Below are positions 1 through 7,170 of a stretch of 64,000 bases of DNA, piece by piece (positions within the stretch are counted from its first letter, which is position 1; every line of letters begins with the position of its first letter). Both the position numbers and the translations under genes were made by a program. Below the pieces are notes generated by a model. It searched no databases, was not told the DNA's origin, and saw only the letters and a list, made by a program, of their open reading frames with translations. Source of the stretch: Burkholderia sp. BCC0322 (GTDB lineage: Bacteria; Pseudomonadota; Gammaproteobacteria; Burkholderiales; Burkholderiaceae); the NCBI RefSeq assembly GCF_902833045.1, contig NZ_CADFDU010000001.1, forward strand, positions 823,927 to 887,926. Direction: 5' to 3'.

Positions 1-195
<195 letters not shown>

Positions 196-278
196 GCGCA
201 GCCTGGGCGCGCGGTTGCGGGGCCATCGACGATCGCACCAGCGCCCGGCGAGTGCGTGCGTTTGAGCGGATGCACATC

Positions 279-986
279 ATGATCGAACATCGTCCTTACC
301 TTTCGCTTGGCGCAGTCAGGCGCAACTGGCTCGATACGCGACTGCATTTCCGCTTCGGCGAATGCGGACGAGTCGGCCATGCGCCGCTTGGCGCGCTCTA
401 CGTGTGGAACGACGATGAGTTCGCGCCGCGCTCGGGCTTCAACCTGCATGCTCACCGCGACGTTGAGATCGTGACATGGGTGCGCTCGGGCGCGATCACG
501 TATGAAGACGACTCGGGCAATCGCGCGCGACTGGTCGCCGATTCCCTGCAGGTGATGAGTGCAGGCACCGCGGTCCACCATTCCGAGCGTAACGAAGAAG
601 ATGCGCCTGCGCGGCTATTCCAGATCTGGTTACATCCGCACACGCCGGGCGGCACGTCCCGTTGGGCGACGCGAATCTGTTCGCGCGGATGTCGCGAAGG
701 CCACTTCGTCACGCTGGCGAGCGGCGATGCCGACGATGTGCGCGCGGGAGCGCTGCCTGTCCACGCGGACGCGCGCGTGCGTATCGCGACGTTACGCGAA
801 GGCATGACGGTGCATCACGTGTTGCCGGCGTCACGCATGGCGTATCTGGTTGCCGATCATGGTCGGCTTGATGTCGGGGAAATCCAGCTCGCGCCACGCG
901 ACGGAGTTGCCATACGCGATGAATCGCAGCTTACGTTGGTAGCGCGAGACGACACCGATGTCCTGATAGTCGAGCTTTTACGGTAG
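279..986 (+). CDS. Pirin family protein (YhhW-like bicupin)
   Basis: A 235-residue protein with the pirin architecture of two cupin halves. The N-terminal half carries the metal-binding pattern HAHRD.EI followed by a Glu in the HSERNE segment, equivalent to the His-His-His/Glu metal site of E. coli YhhW, and the stretch 'SAGTAVHHSE.N' is diagnostic. YhhW-type pirins bind a metal and can show quercetinase activity in vitro; the cellular role is generally unknown. ATG codons at 270 and 279 and a GTG at 252 are possible starts. I prefer 279 because a GAGCGG sequence lies about 9 nt upstream and MIEHRP fits homologues. Confidence 0.85.
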   Translation: MIEHRPYLSLGAVRRNWLDTRLHFRFGECGRVGHAPLGALYVWNDDEFAPRSGFNLHAHRDVEIVTWVRSGAITYEDDSGNRARLVADSLQVMSAGTAVHHSERNEEDAPARLFQIWLHPHTPGGTSRWATRICSRGCREGHFVTLASGDADDVRAGALPVHADARVRIATLREGMTVHHVLPASRMAYLVADHGRLDVGEIQLAPRDGVAIRDESQLTLVARDDTDVLIVELLR

Positions 987-1158
987 GGAAATTATGCAGT
1001 TGCGCTCGCGCGCGACGACATTCTTCACAGGTTCCACGTTTTGCACACGCCTCGGTTTGGTAGCTTTAAATGGCTGCTTTGCGATGAGGATTCGACGTCG
1101 ATCCCGCGCGACCGGATGTCCGTGATGGGTCGGTAACGGCCCGCCCTCAAAAGGGGAG

Positions 1159-1369
1159 GCGTAGGTGTTGGCGTAGCTTTGTGCGCCGATCCTTGTCAGA
1201 TAAGCTGCAGGTACTGCTGCATCATTGGAGTGACGGGGCAGGTGTTGCGGCAGGTTGCTTGCTCATGTGACCGGGAAAAGTTGCTTTGCCCGAGTTTACC
1301 AGTGGCCCGCGCGGGATCGCTCGAAGTTCACCATCCCGGCCAGTTGTCGGCGATAGCGAGAGGAAGCTA
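1159..1369. repeat. Direct repeat copy A of a ~210 bp non-coding element
   Basis: This stretch matches 1841-2055 with high identity, including long exact blocks such as CAGGTACTGCTGCATCATTG. Neither copy has a convincing ORF. Copy A occupies most of the gap between the pirin and the small membrane-protein gene; copy B stands in the same position before the DUF596-type gene. Each repeat therefore precedes one short accessory gene, as in arrays of duplicated or recombined cassettes. The rest of 987-1407 shows nothing I recognise. Confidence 0.85.
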
Positions 1370-1407
1370 GTATCTTGCGCACGACAGTCCTTGGAGCGCG
1401 TCACTAT

Positions 1408-1728
1408 ATGGTCAAAGAACGGATCTCCTTTGTTGCCTCCGCGCTGTTCACCGTTCTCCTGCTCGGAGGGGTGTTTTTTATCACTTGCGATAAATTGCCC
1501 TTCAATTTTCGGATTCTACTCGGTTCGGGCTATGGCTTAGCGCTGGCCATATACGCAATTGCGTTTGCTTTCGCCTTAGTGGACACGACGCTCCGATACT
1601 TTTACTTGTTTGCCGACCGAGGCACCGCGCTTCAACCGCGAATGTCGCGCAGACGTGCATGGATACTTCTCGGTGCGGTTCTTATAGGGTTCTGGGCGCT
1701 CCATTGGTCCGCGTATCTGTGCCGTTGA
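1408..1728 (+). CDS. Small three-helix membrane protein, possible orphan immunity protein
   Basis: A 106-residue hydrophobic protein with about three predicted membrane spans: near residues 8-27, 35-60 and 85-105. I recognise no family. GC content and codon use are lower than in flanking core genes (AT-rich codons such as ttt, tta and ata are frequent), suggesting acquired DNA. It sits directly after repeat copy A and upstream of a DUF596-type immunity-like gene. That context, plus small size and membrane location, is compatible with immunity to a pore-forming or periplasm-acting toxin, but this is inference. The ATG at 1408 is preferred over a TTG at 1375; GGAG lies about 12 nt upstream. Confidence 0.55.
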   Translation: MVKERISFVASALFTVLLLGGVFFITCDKLPFNFRILLGSGYGLALAIYAIAFAFALVDTTLRYFYLFADRGTALQPRMSRRRAWILLGAVLIGFWALHWSAYLCR

Positions 1729-1840
1729 GAAAAGCATTAATTGCAGGTCGAATCGGAGTATTCGACCGTTCCCAAAGTCCGTACATGGGAATGGCACGCG
1801 TCTCGTCCGGGGCGGTAACGACTCATCCAGGAAAGTGCCA

Positions 1841-2055
1841 GCGTAGGTCTTGGCGTAGGATTACGCGCTGATCCTTGTCAGATAAGCCGCAGGTACTGCT
1901 GCATCATTGGAGTGACGGGTGCAGGTGCTGCGGTGGGTTGCATGCTCATGTGACCGGGAAAAGTTGCTTTGGCTGCCCGAGTTTACCAGTGGGCCGGACG
2001 GGATCGGTCAAAGTTCGCCATCAGGCCAGTTGTCGGCGATGGCGAGCGGCAGCTA
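1841..2055. repeat. Direct repeat copy B of a ~210 bp non-coding element
   Basis: Second copy of the element at 1159-1369, in the same orientation and differing by scattered substitutions and a few 1-3 base indels. It fills most of the gap between the small membrane protein and the DUF596-type gene. The divergence shows the duplication is not recent. No terminal inverted repeats or transposase are present, so it is not an intact mobile element. Nothing else is recognisable in 1729-2090. Confidence 0.85.
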
Positions 2056-2090
2056 CCGGCCACGAACGGTCATTGGACTGCTGCCCGTAG

Positions 2091-2228
2091 ATTGGCGACA
2101 ATCTGGGCCATCAAAACTATAGGTACTTCGAAATGGCTACTTCCCTCACGGCGTTGGCGTCGCGTGGTATTCGACTCGAACTGGACACCTATGGATCAGC
2201 GGACGGCGAAGCCGATGTTCAGCAATGA
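2091..2228 (+). pseudogene. Possible C-terminal remnant of a polymorphic toxin
   Basis: An open frame of 45 codons, preceded in frame by a TAG at 2088-2090, ends in a TGA that overlaps the ATG of the following gene (ATGA, 2225-2228). It reads NLGHQNYRYFEMATSLTAL and continues with a short charged tail. A stop-start overlap with an immunity-like gene is the usual junction between a contact-dependent toxin (CdiA-CT or Rhs tip) and its immunity gene. It could equally be a short leader peptide coupling translation (internal ATG at 2133). I recognise no toxin domain, so the call rests on context. Confidence 0.3.
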
Positions 2229-2626
2229 AGCAGATAGACCACCTCGAGGAGATCATTCGAGATTCATTCGGTCTTTGGATCACAGGCCTCTTTGACTCAA
2301 TTAGGCACTGGAATCCAACCTTTTCATTTGACGAATATAAGGCTGCGTTCTTTGATGTAGTCAGGCAATTGTTAGATGACGGTAAGATCATGTTCATCGC
2401 TCCAGGAGCAGACTGCTATACATCTCCTGCGAATCCACGTCCTCGATACACCATCTACGATCGAGATGCCCAGTGGCACGAGACGCCCGAAGAAATTATT
2501 CGCCAGCTCCGGGTTCAATGGCCGAGTCACGTGTGTGATGCAAACGATGCAGAGCTAGCTGTCTATTTCTACATGATCCCGGGCGTAATCTGGGTTGGCG
2601 AGGGCGGAAAACTATACGCCTCATAG
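2225..2626 (+). CDS. DUF596-family protein, probable orphan immunity protein
   Basis: A 133-residue acidic cytoplasmic protein without signal peptide or membrane segments. The pattern 'FSFDEYKAAFFDVVRQLLDDGK', the central EEIIRQLR.QWP segment and the C-terminal 'PGVIWVGEGGKLY' ending match the DUF596 family as I remember it; members occur beside contact-dependent or hemagglutinin-type toxins. The overlapping short remnant immediately upstream and the repeat before it fit an orphan toxin/immunity cassette. No full toxin, CdiB or Rhs gene is in view, so it would be an orphan protecting against kin strains. The family call is from memory and the role is inferred. Confidence 0.55.
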   Translation: MKQIDHLEEIIRDSFGLWITGLFDSIRHWNPTFSFDEYKAAFFDVVRQLLDDGKIMFIAPGADCYTSPANPRPRYTIYDRDAQWHETPEEIIRQLRVQWPSHVCDANDAELAVYFYMIPGVIWVGEGGKLYAS

Positions 2627-2846
2627 AGAGCCAATAGACGGTTGAATGACTGCTCCCAGAAAACACGAAGGTCTGTTCCGGGTCGGGTTGAGTCAGTCGC
2701 CGTTTGTCGGAGCGGCCACCGCCCGGGTTGAATCCGCAACCAAAAACGGACCGTCGACGTTGATATCCAGATGCTCGACAATCCTTGCGCTCAGCGTTCT
2801 CGTTAGATTTGAAGTCTGACGTTCATTGTGTCGTTACAGAGGAAAT

Positions 2847-3098
2847 ATGATCTTCTTCGCGTGGTCCGCGGCGGGAGTCGCCGCCTTTGAAAAACTGAGC
2901 CGCGATCATCTCGATTACCAGTTGTGGGTGAGTGGAGGCATCCTGGCCCACGATCACGTCACAAGGCTTCGCTCAACCGGCGTGCGCGTGACTGAATTCA
3001 CACATGAGGTGCGTCCCGAGCATACTGAAACGTTGGCACATGCAATCGATGTCATTCGAGAACATCACCCCGACGAACCCATTTGGGTGGAAAGCTAG
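2847..3098 (+). CDS. Small conserved-looking hypothetical protein
   Basis: An 83-residue protein beginning MIFFAWSAAGVAAFEKLS, with a central 'YQLWVSGGI' and an acidic C-terminus ending HHPDEPIWVES. It has a compact alpha/beta look with no signal peptide. The ATG at 2847 follows AGAGGAAAT and is a better start than the in-frame GTG at 2826. It may be another orphan effector-partner gene in this accessory island. I do not recognise a family and infer no function. Confidence 0.55.
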   Translation: MIFFAWSAAGVAAFEKLSRDHLDYQLWVSGGILAHDHVTRLRSTGVRVTEFTHEVRPEHTETLAHAIDVIREHHPDEPIWVES

Positions 3099-3286
3099 GC
3101 AGTAAGCAATACCGGCGCGTTTTCTCCTCCACAACGGATCACGTCGCATCGGCTTATGCCTTTTCGATTGGAAGCGACCCGGATGAGGTTTGCGCGCGGT
3201 CTTCAGGCGCAAGTCGGCCACAAGCCGTCAATCGGCTGGGCCGCTTCTAAGTCGGTGTTCGTCTGTGCTTCCTCTCAAGCGCTGCC

Positions 3287-3436
3287 TTAGCGAATCTCCA
3301 TCTCGATGAATACCAGCTCGCGGTCGGTAGCGTTCACGACGTTATTTTTCCCCTTCAACCCAGCGCAACGGGCAACGAGGTAAGTCGGGTATCCGCCGAA
3401 GACGATCTGCGGATCGCAACATCGAGAGACTGCCAT
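3287..3436 (-). CDS. Short ORF of unknown nature (49 aa), possibly a gene fragment
   Basis: This frame reads MAVSRCCDPQIVFGGYP at the start and ends NATDRELVFIEMEIR. The composition looks protein-like rather than random, and the end resembles the C-terminal strand of a small beta protein. No clear ribosome binding site precedes it. It lies in the 3099-3453 gap, which otherwise shows nothing recognisable. It may be the 3' fragment of a decayed accessory gene. Confidence 0.25.
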   Translation of the reverse strand: MAVSRCCDPQIVFGGYPTYLVARCAGLKGKNNVVNATDRELVFIEMEIR

Positions 3437-3453
3437 GTGTAGACGGCACAGCT

Positions 3454-4281
3454 CTACGCCTCGATATCCGTTTCCGCGAGCCCCTGAACTTCTCTCGGGC
3501 GAAGAATTTTCTCAACGAGCCGAGCCGACATCTGGCGGCTCAATAGTCTCTGCAAGTTCGCAAGCAGTCGATTTCGTGCCCCCACAACCCGATAGCTCAG
3601 ATTGCGATCGAGCGCCCGCAACGCATCCTGCACCACGTTCGCGACCGGCATCGGCACGCCGACGGCAGCCTCCTTTGCACCAACAACGTCGAAAAAGGCC
3701 GTTTGCGTCGCGCCAGGACATAGGGCGACGACCCGGATGCCCCGATGCCGGTTCTCGGCCCAGACGGCTTCCGAAAATGACAGGAGAAAGGCTTTCGTCG
3801 CGCCGTAGACCGCCATATACGGATCGGGCTGGAATGCCGCGGTTGACGCGACGTTGATGACCGCGCCATCGGATCGCGCTTGCATCCCCGGCAGCAGAAG
3901 ATGAGTCAGCTCGACCGCGGCGATGCAGTTCACCAGAACTTCATCGCGCTGGCGCGTCAACGGAATCGTTTCAAAGCGCCCGTAAGCTGCGAAGCCCGCA
4001 TTGTTGATCAGCACATCGACGAACATGCCTGTCGCCTTCAGATGACGATCGATCGTGTTGACGGCGTCGGCCGCGCTCAGGTCGACCGTCAGAAAATTGG
4101 CGTCGCACGCATGGTCGCGTCGCAGTTCCGCGGCCAGATCGCGCAGCTTGTCGTGAGAGCGTGCGACCAGCAGGAGTCTCGCGCCGCGTTCGGCCAGCGC
4201 ATAGGCAAACGCGCGCCCGATACCCGACGATGCACCGGTGACGAGTGCTGTTTTTCCGCCAAAATCGAAAGATTTGCTCAT
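3454..4281 (-). CDS. SDR family NAD(P)-dependent oxidoreductase
   Basis: A 275-residue classical short-chain dehydrogenase/reductase. It has the cofactor motif TGASSGIG near residue 16, the structural NNAG motif near 92, a catalytic Ser in NVASTAAF and the YGATK active-site Tyr-Lys pair. Classical SDRs reduce or oxidise carbonyl/hydroxyl groups with NAD(P)H; the substrate is not predictable. The C-terminal extension after residue 240 is hydrophilic and basic. It is divergent from a MerR regulator, with a palindrome inside its own promoter spacer, so it is the likely target of that regulator. Confidence 0.85.
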   Translation of the reverse strand: MSKSFDFGGKTALVTGASSGIGRAFAYALAERGARLLLVARSHDKLRDLAAELRRDHACDANFLTVDLSAADAVNTIDRHLKATGMFVDVLINNAGFAAYGRFETIPLTRQRDEVLVNCIAAVELTHLLLPGMQARSDGAVINVASTAAFQPDPYMAVYGATKAFLLSFSEAVWAENRHRGIRVVALCPGATQTAFFDVVGAKEAAVGVPMPVANVVQDALRALDRNLSYRVVGARNRLLANLQRLLSRQMSARLVEKILRPREVQGLAETDIEA

Positions 4282-4311
4282 GGCCTGCTGATGGAGTGGA
4301 ACGGGAGTTGC

Positions 4312-4343
4312 ACTCTAAACCGTTGACTATAGTCAACGGTCAA
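4312..4343 (-). promoter_or_regulatory. MerR-type promoter/operator for the SDR gene
   Basis: A perfect 20-bp palindrome (CCGTTGACTATAGTCAACGG, 4320-4339) lies between the divergent SDR and MerR genes. On the minus strand a -35 box TTGACC (4343-4338) and a -10 box TAGAGT (4317-4312) are separated by 20 bp, and most of the palindrome falls in that spacer. An over-long spacer holding a dyad is the hallmark of promoters activated by MerR-family proteins through DNA distortion. Confidence 0.7.
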
Positions 4344-4380
4344 GCGTAAATGACGTCCCACGACATCGATTGGAGGCAGC

Positions 4381-4755
4381 ATGCGCATCGGCGAGCTATG
4401 CAAGCGGGCGGGTGTATCACGCGACACCGTCCGTTACTACGAGCGTATGGGCCTGCTGGACAAAACAACGCAGCCTAACGCGACGAACACTTACAAGCAC
4501 TATTCGGAACTTTCGTTACAGCGGATACGGCTGATCGTCCACGCGAAGGCGTTGGGCTTCACGCTGGCGGAAATTGGCGACGTTGTCCATGTATGGGAAA
4601 GTCCGACGTTCGGCGTCGAGCAAAAGGTCATGTGCCTGCAAGCAAAGCTCGCGGAACTCGACGCAAAGAGTCTCGCGTTGATCACGCTGCGAACAGGGTT
4701 GCTGAATGCGTTGGCCAAAGTTGGCGGAGAGTGTGTCGACGATGAAATTGCGTGA
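4381..4755 (+). CDS. MerR family transcriptional regulator
   Basis: A 124-residue regulator with the N-terminal MerR winged helix-turn-helix: MRIGELCKRAGVSRDTVRYY followed by ERMGLL, and the second helical pair LQRIRLIVHAKALGF.LAEI. The C-terminal half forms the antiparallel dimerisation coil. It has single Cys residues but not the paired Cys pattern of metal-sensing MerR or CueR, so a small organic ligand is more likely. GGAGG sits just upstream of the ATG. Divergent arrangement with the SDR gene and the shared dyad indicate local regulation. Confidence 0.9.
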   Translation: MRIGELCKRAGVSRDTVRYYERMGLLDKTTQPNATNTYKHYSELSLQRIRLIVHAKALGFTLAEIGDVVHVWESPTFGVEQKVMCLQAKLAELDAKSLALITLRTGLLNALAKVGGECVDDEIA

Positions 4756-5280
4756 TGACGCGCGGCCGAGCCAGTGTCATGCTGCCTCGAACAGGAACGT
4801 CGATGGCCGCTTCGATCGCGCGCGCGAGTCCGCAGACGATCAGAGCCGGTCGCCCGTGCGCCAGCGCTCCCACATTAGCGTCTTCTGACCGTCTGTATAG
4901 TCGATCCGCCACCTCTGTTTCATTGCAACACGCCCCGCTGCCATGCAGCCTCAAGTGTGTTGCATCGACGGGTTGAATCCGCAGCAGAGCACGGACACTC
5001 AAATACCGGGTTCATGCGTTCGCGCCGCGCACGGGCTCATTTTCGAAGACAAGACGACAACCAGGCCGATGGCGTGCTTCTCGCACCCCGGCGCCATGTC
5101 GCGATCGCTCTGATTCCCCACCCACTATCTCTCGCACCATGCGATGGCCTCCGGTCGTCGCAAAGCGCCCCACCTGGATCCGCCCGTTCACGTTCCCCGA
5201 CTATTGCATTCCTCGCGCCGCTGATTAGGAAATGAATTTTTATTGGTTCTGCTTGCCCGGCCGCACTCGCATAGTGGTGC
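4756..5280. other. Intergenic region without a recognisable gene
   Basis: About 525 bp between the MerR gene and the promoter region of the rhodanese operon. A minus-strand open frame across 4682-5002 contains a protein-like stretch (ANVGALAHGRPALIVCGLAR), but it overlaps the end of the MerR gene, lacks a good start signal and matches no family I know. It may be a decayed gene fragment. I see no RNA gene or clear repeat. Confidence 0.4.
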
Positions 5281-5292
5281 TGACGGCTATAG
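5281..5292 (+). promoter_or_regulatory. Shared 12-mer upstream of the rhodanese-SAT-XRE operon
   Basis: TGACGGCTATAG occurs here, 75 bp before the rhodanese ATG, and again identically at 7072-7083, 88 bp before the shell-protein ATG. TATAGA/TATAGC at the 3' side could be a -10 box, but no good -35 box lies 16-18 bp upstream in either copy, as expected for an activator-dependent promoter. The matching positions suggest that both transcription units of the nanocompartment locus answer to the same regulator. Confidence 0.45.
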
Positions 5293-5366
5293 ACAGCACG
5301 CAAGCTGCAACGGCCGCATTCCCGGTGTTTTTTGATCATACGAATCAACGAAAACAAGGAAGTGTC

Positions 5367-5837
5367 ATGACGGTTGCATTGGAACAACGAACCGCCGCGC
5401 AGCAGGCGCTCGAAGACGCGCGCGCGGCAGCAGCAGCGGCCGGCACGCCCTATGCGGGCGGCGTCGCACCGGAAGCCGCATGGGCGCTGTTCTCCGCGGG
5501 CGACGCAGTGCTGGTGGACGTGCGCACCGCCGAGGAACGGAAATTCGTCGGCCATGTGCCGGAGTCGCTGCATGTGCCGTGGGCAACGGGCACGAGCCTG
5601 ACGCGCAACCCGCGCTTCGTGCGCGAACTGGAAGCGAAGACCGGCAAGGCGGCCGTCGTGTTGCTGCTATGCCGCAGCGGCAACCGCTCGGCGCAGGCGG
5701 CCGAGGCCGCGACGAAGGGGGGCTTTACGCAGGTGTTCAACGTGCTCGAAGGGTTCGAGGGCGACCTCGACGAACGGCAGCATCGCGGCGGCAGCAATGG
5801 CTGGCGTTTTCGCGGCCTGCCGTGGGCGCAGGACTGA
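5367..5837 (+). CDS. Rhodanese-like sulfurtransferase of the encapsulin locus
   Basis: A 156-residue single-domain rhodanese. The substrate-binding start VLVDVRTAEER and the active-site loop CRSGNR with Cys102 are intact, so it should carry a persulfide. Rhodaneses move sulfane sulfur between donors and acceptors such as thiosulfate, cyanide or protein thiols. It is first in a run followed by a serine acetyltransferase, an XRE regulator, an encapsulin shell and a cysteine desulfurase, a gene set known for family 2A nanocompartments; a role in handling sulfur released from cysteine is inferred. The ATG at 5367 has AAGGAAG 5 nt upstream and is preferred over an upstream start at 5232. Confidence 0.88.
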   Translation: MTVALEQRTAAQQALEDARAAAAAAGTPYAGGVAPEAAWALFSAGDAVLVDVRTAEERKFVGHVPESLHVPWATGTSLTRNPRFVRELEAKTGKAAVVLLLCRSGNRSAQAAEAATKGGFTQVFNVLEGFEGDLDERQHRGGSNGWRFRGLPWAQD

Positions 5838-5865
5838 TTCACGGCCGTTACAGGGAGAAAGCAGC

Positions 5866-6804
5866 ATGGCCGCATTCGACATCGACGACATCGTTCAATC
5901 GCTGCAGACCGTGCGCCGCGCGTGGCGCGAGAAGCAGCGCCGCTCGCTCGAACCGGGCGGGCGCGACCTGCCGGCGCGCGAGGCACTCGCGCAGATCATC
6001 GGCGGGCTGAAGGGCGTGCTGTTCCCGATGCGGCTCGGGCCGCCCGACCTGCGCCAGGAGAGCGAGAATTTTCACGTGGCCCACGCGCTCGATGCGGCGT
6101 TGAATGCGCTGCTCGCACAGGTGAAGCTGGAATTGCGTTACGCGGCGCGGCAGCGCAATGCCGACGTGCTGGCCGATAACGTCGATGACGTCGCGTCGAC
6201 AGCCGTGCAGGCATTTGCCGCGCGCCTGCCCGAGATTCGCCGGCTGCTCGACAGCGACGTGCTGGCCGCATTCCACGGCGATCCGGCGGCCGGCAGCGTC
6301 GACGAGGTGCTGCTGTGCTACCCGGGCATCCTCGCGATGATCCACCACCGGCTCGCACACGAGCTGTACGGGCTCGGCCTGCCGCTGCTCGCACGGATCA
6401 TCGCCGAGCAGGCGCATGCGGAGACGGGCATCGACATTCATCCGGGCGCGCGCATCGGCGCGGGCTTCTTCATCGACCACGGCACGGGCGTCGTGATCGG
6501 CGAGACGGCGATCATCGGCGAGCGCGTGCGCGTGTACCAGGCCGTCACGCTCGGCGCGAAACGCTTTCCGCGCGACGCGGCCGGCCACCTGGAGAAGGGG
6601 CTGGCGCGCCATCCGATCGTCGAGGACGACGTGGTGATCTATGCGGGCGCAACGATCCTCGGCCGCGTGACGATCGGGCGCGGCGCGGTGATCGGCGGCA
6701 ACGTGTGGCTCACGCAGGACGTGCCGGCCGGCGCGAACATCACGCAGGCCGTGCTGCGCAGCGAAGCGAACGCGGCGCCGCGCGCGGCGGCGCGGGTCGC
6801 ATAG
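5866..6804 (+). CDS. epsC: Serine O-acetyltransferase (EpsC/CysE type)
   Basis: A 312-residue enzyme with an alpha-helical N-terminal domain and a C-terminal left-handed beta-helix of hexapeptide repeats, from about residue 185 ('GIDIHPGARIGAGFFIDHG' through 'VIYAGATILGRVTIG.GAVIGGN'). The HPGA, DHGTG and VTLG segments match serine acetyltransferases, which make O-acetyl-L-serine from serine and acetyl-CoA, the committed step of cysteine synthesis. It is about 40 residues longer than E. coli CysE at the N-terminus, as in the EpsC type. It begins 28 bp after the rhodanese behind GGGAGAAAG. It plausibly supplies cysteine, the desulfurase substrate. Confidence 0.9.
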   Translation: MAAFDIDDIVQSLQTVRRAWREKQRRSLEPGGRDLPAREALAQIIGGLKGVLFPMRLGPPDLRQESENFHVAHALDAALNALLAQVKLELRYAARQRNADVLADNVDDVASTAVQAFAARLPEIRRLLDSDVLAAFHGDPAAGSVDEVLLCYPGILAMIHHRLAHELYGLGLPLLARIIAEQAHAETGIDIHPGARIGAGFFIDHGTGVVIGETAIIGERVRVYQAVTLGAKRFPRDAAGHLEKGLARHPIVEDDVVIYAGATILGRVTIGRGAVIGGNVWLTQDVPAGANITQAVLRSEANAAPRAAARVA

Positions 6805-6812
6805 GAGGCCCG

Positions 6813-7034
6813 ATGAGCGACCTCATCCATCACTTCGGCGCCAACGTGCGCAAGCTGCGCGAAGCGCGCACGTGGTCGCAGGAGCAGCTTGCCGAGCATG
6901 CGGGGCTGAACCGCTCGTATGTCGGCGAGATCGAGCGCGGCGAGGCGATCGCGTCGATCGTCACCGCCGACAAGATCGCGCGCGCGTTCGACGTGTCGAT
7001 CTCGACGCTGCTGCCGGGCGTGTACGTCGCCTGA
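6813..7034 (+). CDS. XRE family transcriptional regulator, single HTH domain
   Basis: A 73-residue protein that is essentially one Cro/C1-type helix-turn-helix: FGANVRKLREARTWSQEQLA, then a recognition helix LNRSYVGEIERG. There is no extra sensor domain. It starts 8 bp after the acetyltransferase stop behind AGGAGG, so it is co-transcribed with the rhodanese and acetyltransferase. The encapsulin shell gene follows after a 136-bp gap holding the second copy of the 12-mer found before the rhodanese; this regulator is a candidate to bind both. Its ligand, if any, is unknown. Confidence 0.88.
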   Translation: MSDLIHHFGANVRKLREARTWSQEQLAEHAGLNRSYVGEIERGEAIASIVTADKIARAFDVSISTLLPGVYVA

Positions 7035-7071
7035 GGCCCCCGTTTCGTTTCCCTTTCGGTTGCACGCGACG

Positions 7072-7083
7072 TGACGGCTATAG
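7072..7083 (+). promoter_or_regulatory. Shared 12-mer upstream of the encapsulin shell gene
   Basis: Second exact copy of TGACGGCTATAG, in the only non-coding gap inside the encapsulin locus. It indicates a second promoter or operator driving the shell and cargo genes. The first copy is at 5281-5292. The flanking bases differ between the copies, so the conserved core probably marks a functional site rather than a recent duplication. Confidence 0.45.
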
Positions 7084-7170
7084 CATGTTGAGCCGGCAGG
7101 TGCGTGCTTCCGATAATCGTCGAGCGTCATAAGCAATCCCGTTTTTCATCTAAAGAACCCGGAGCCCCAC

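Noticed and set aside
1159-2055. The two direct repeats as an IS element or CRISPR
   Set aside because: They are two ~210 bp diverged copies with no transposase, no terminal inverted repeats and no short regular repeat-spacer pattern.
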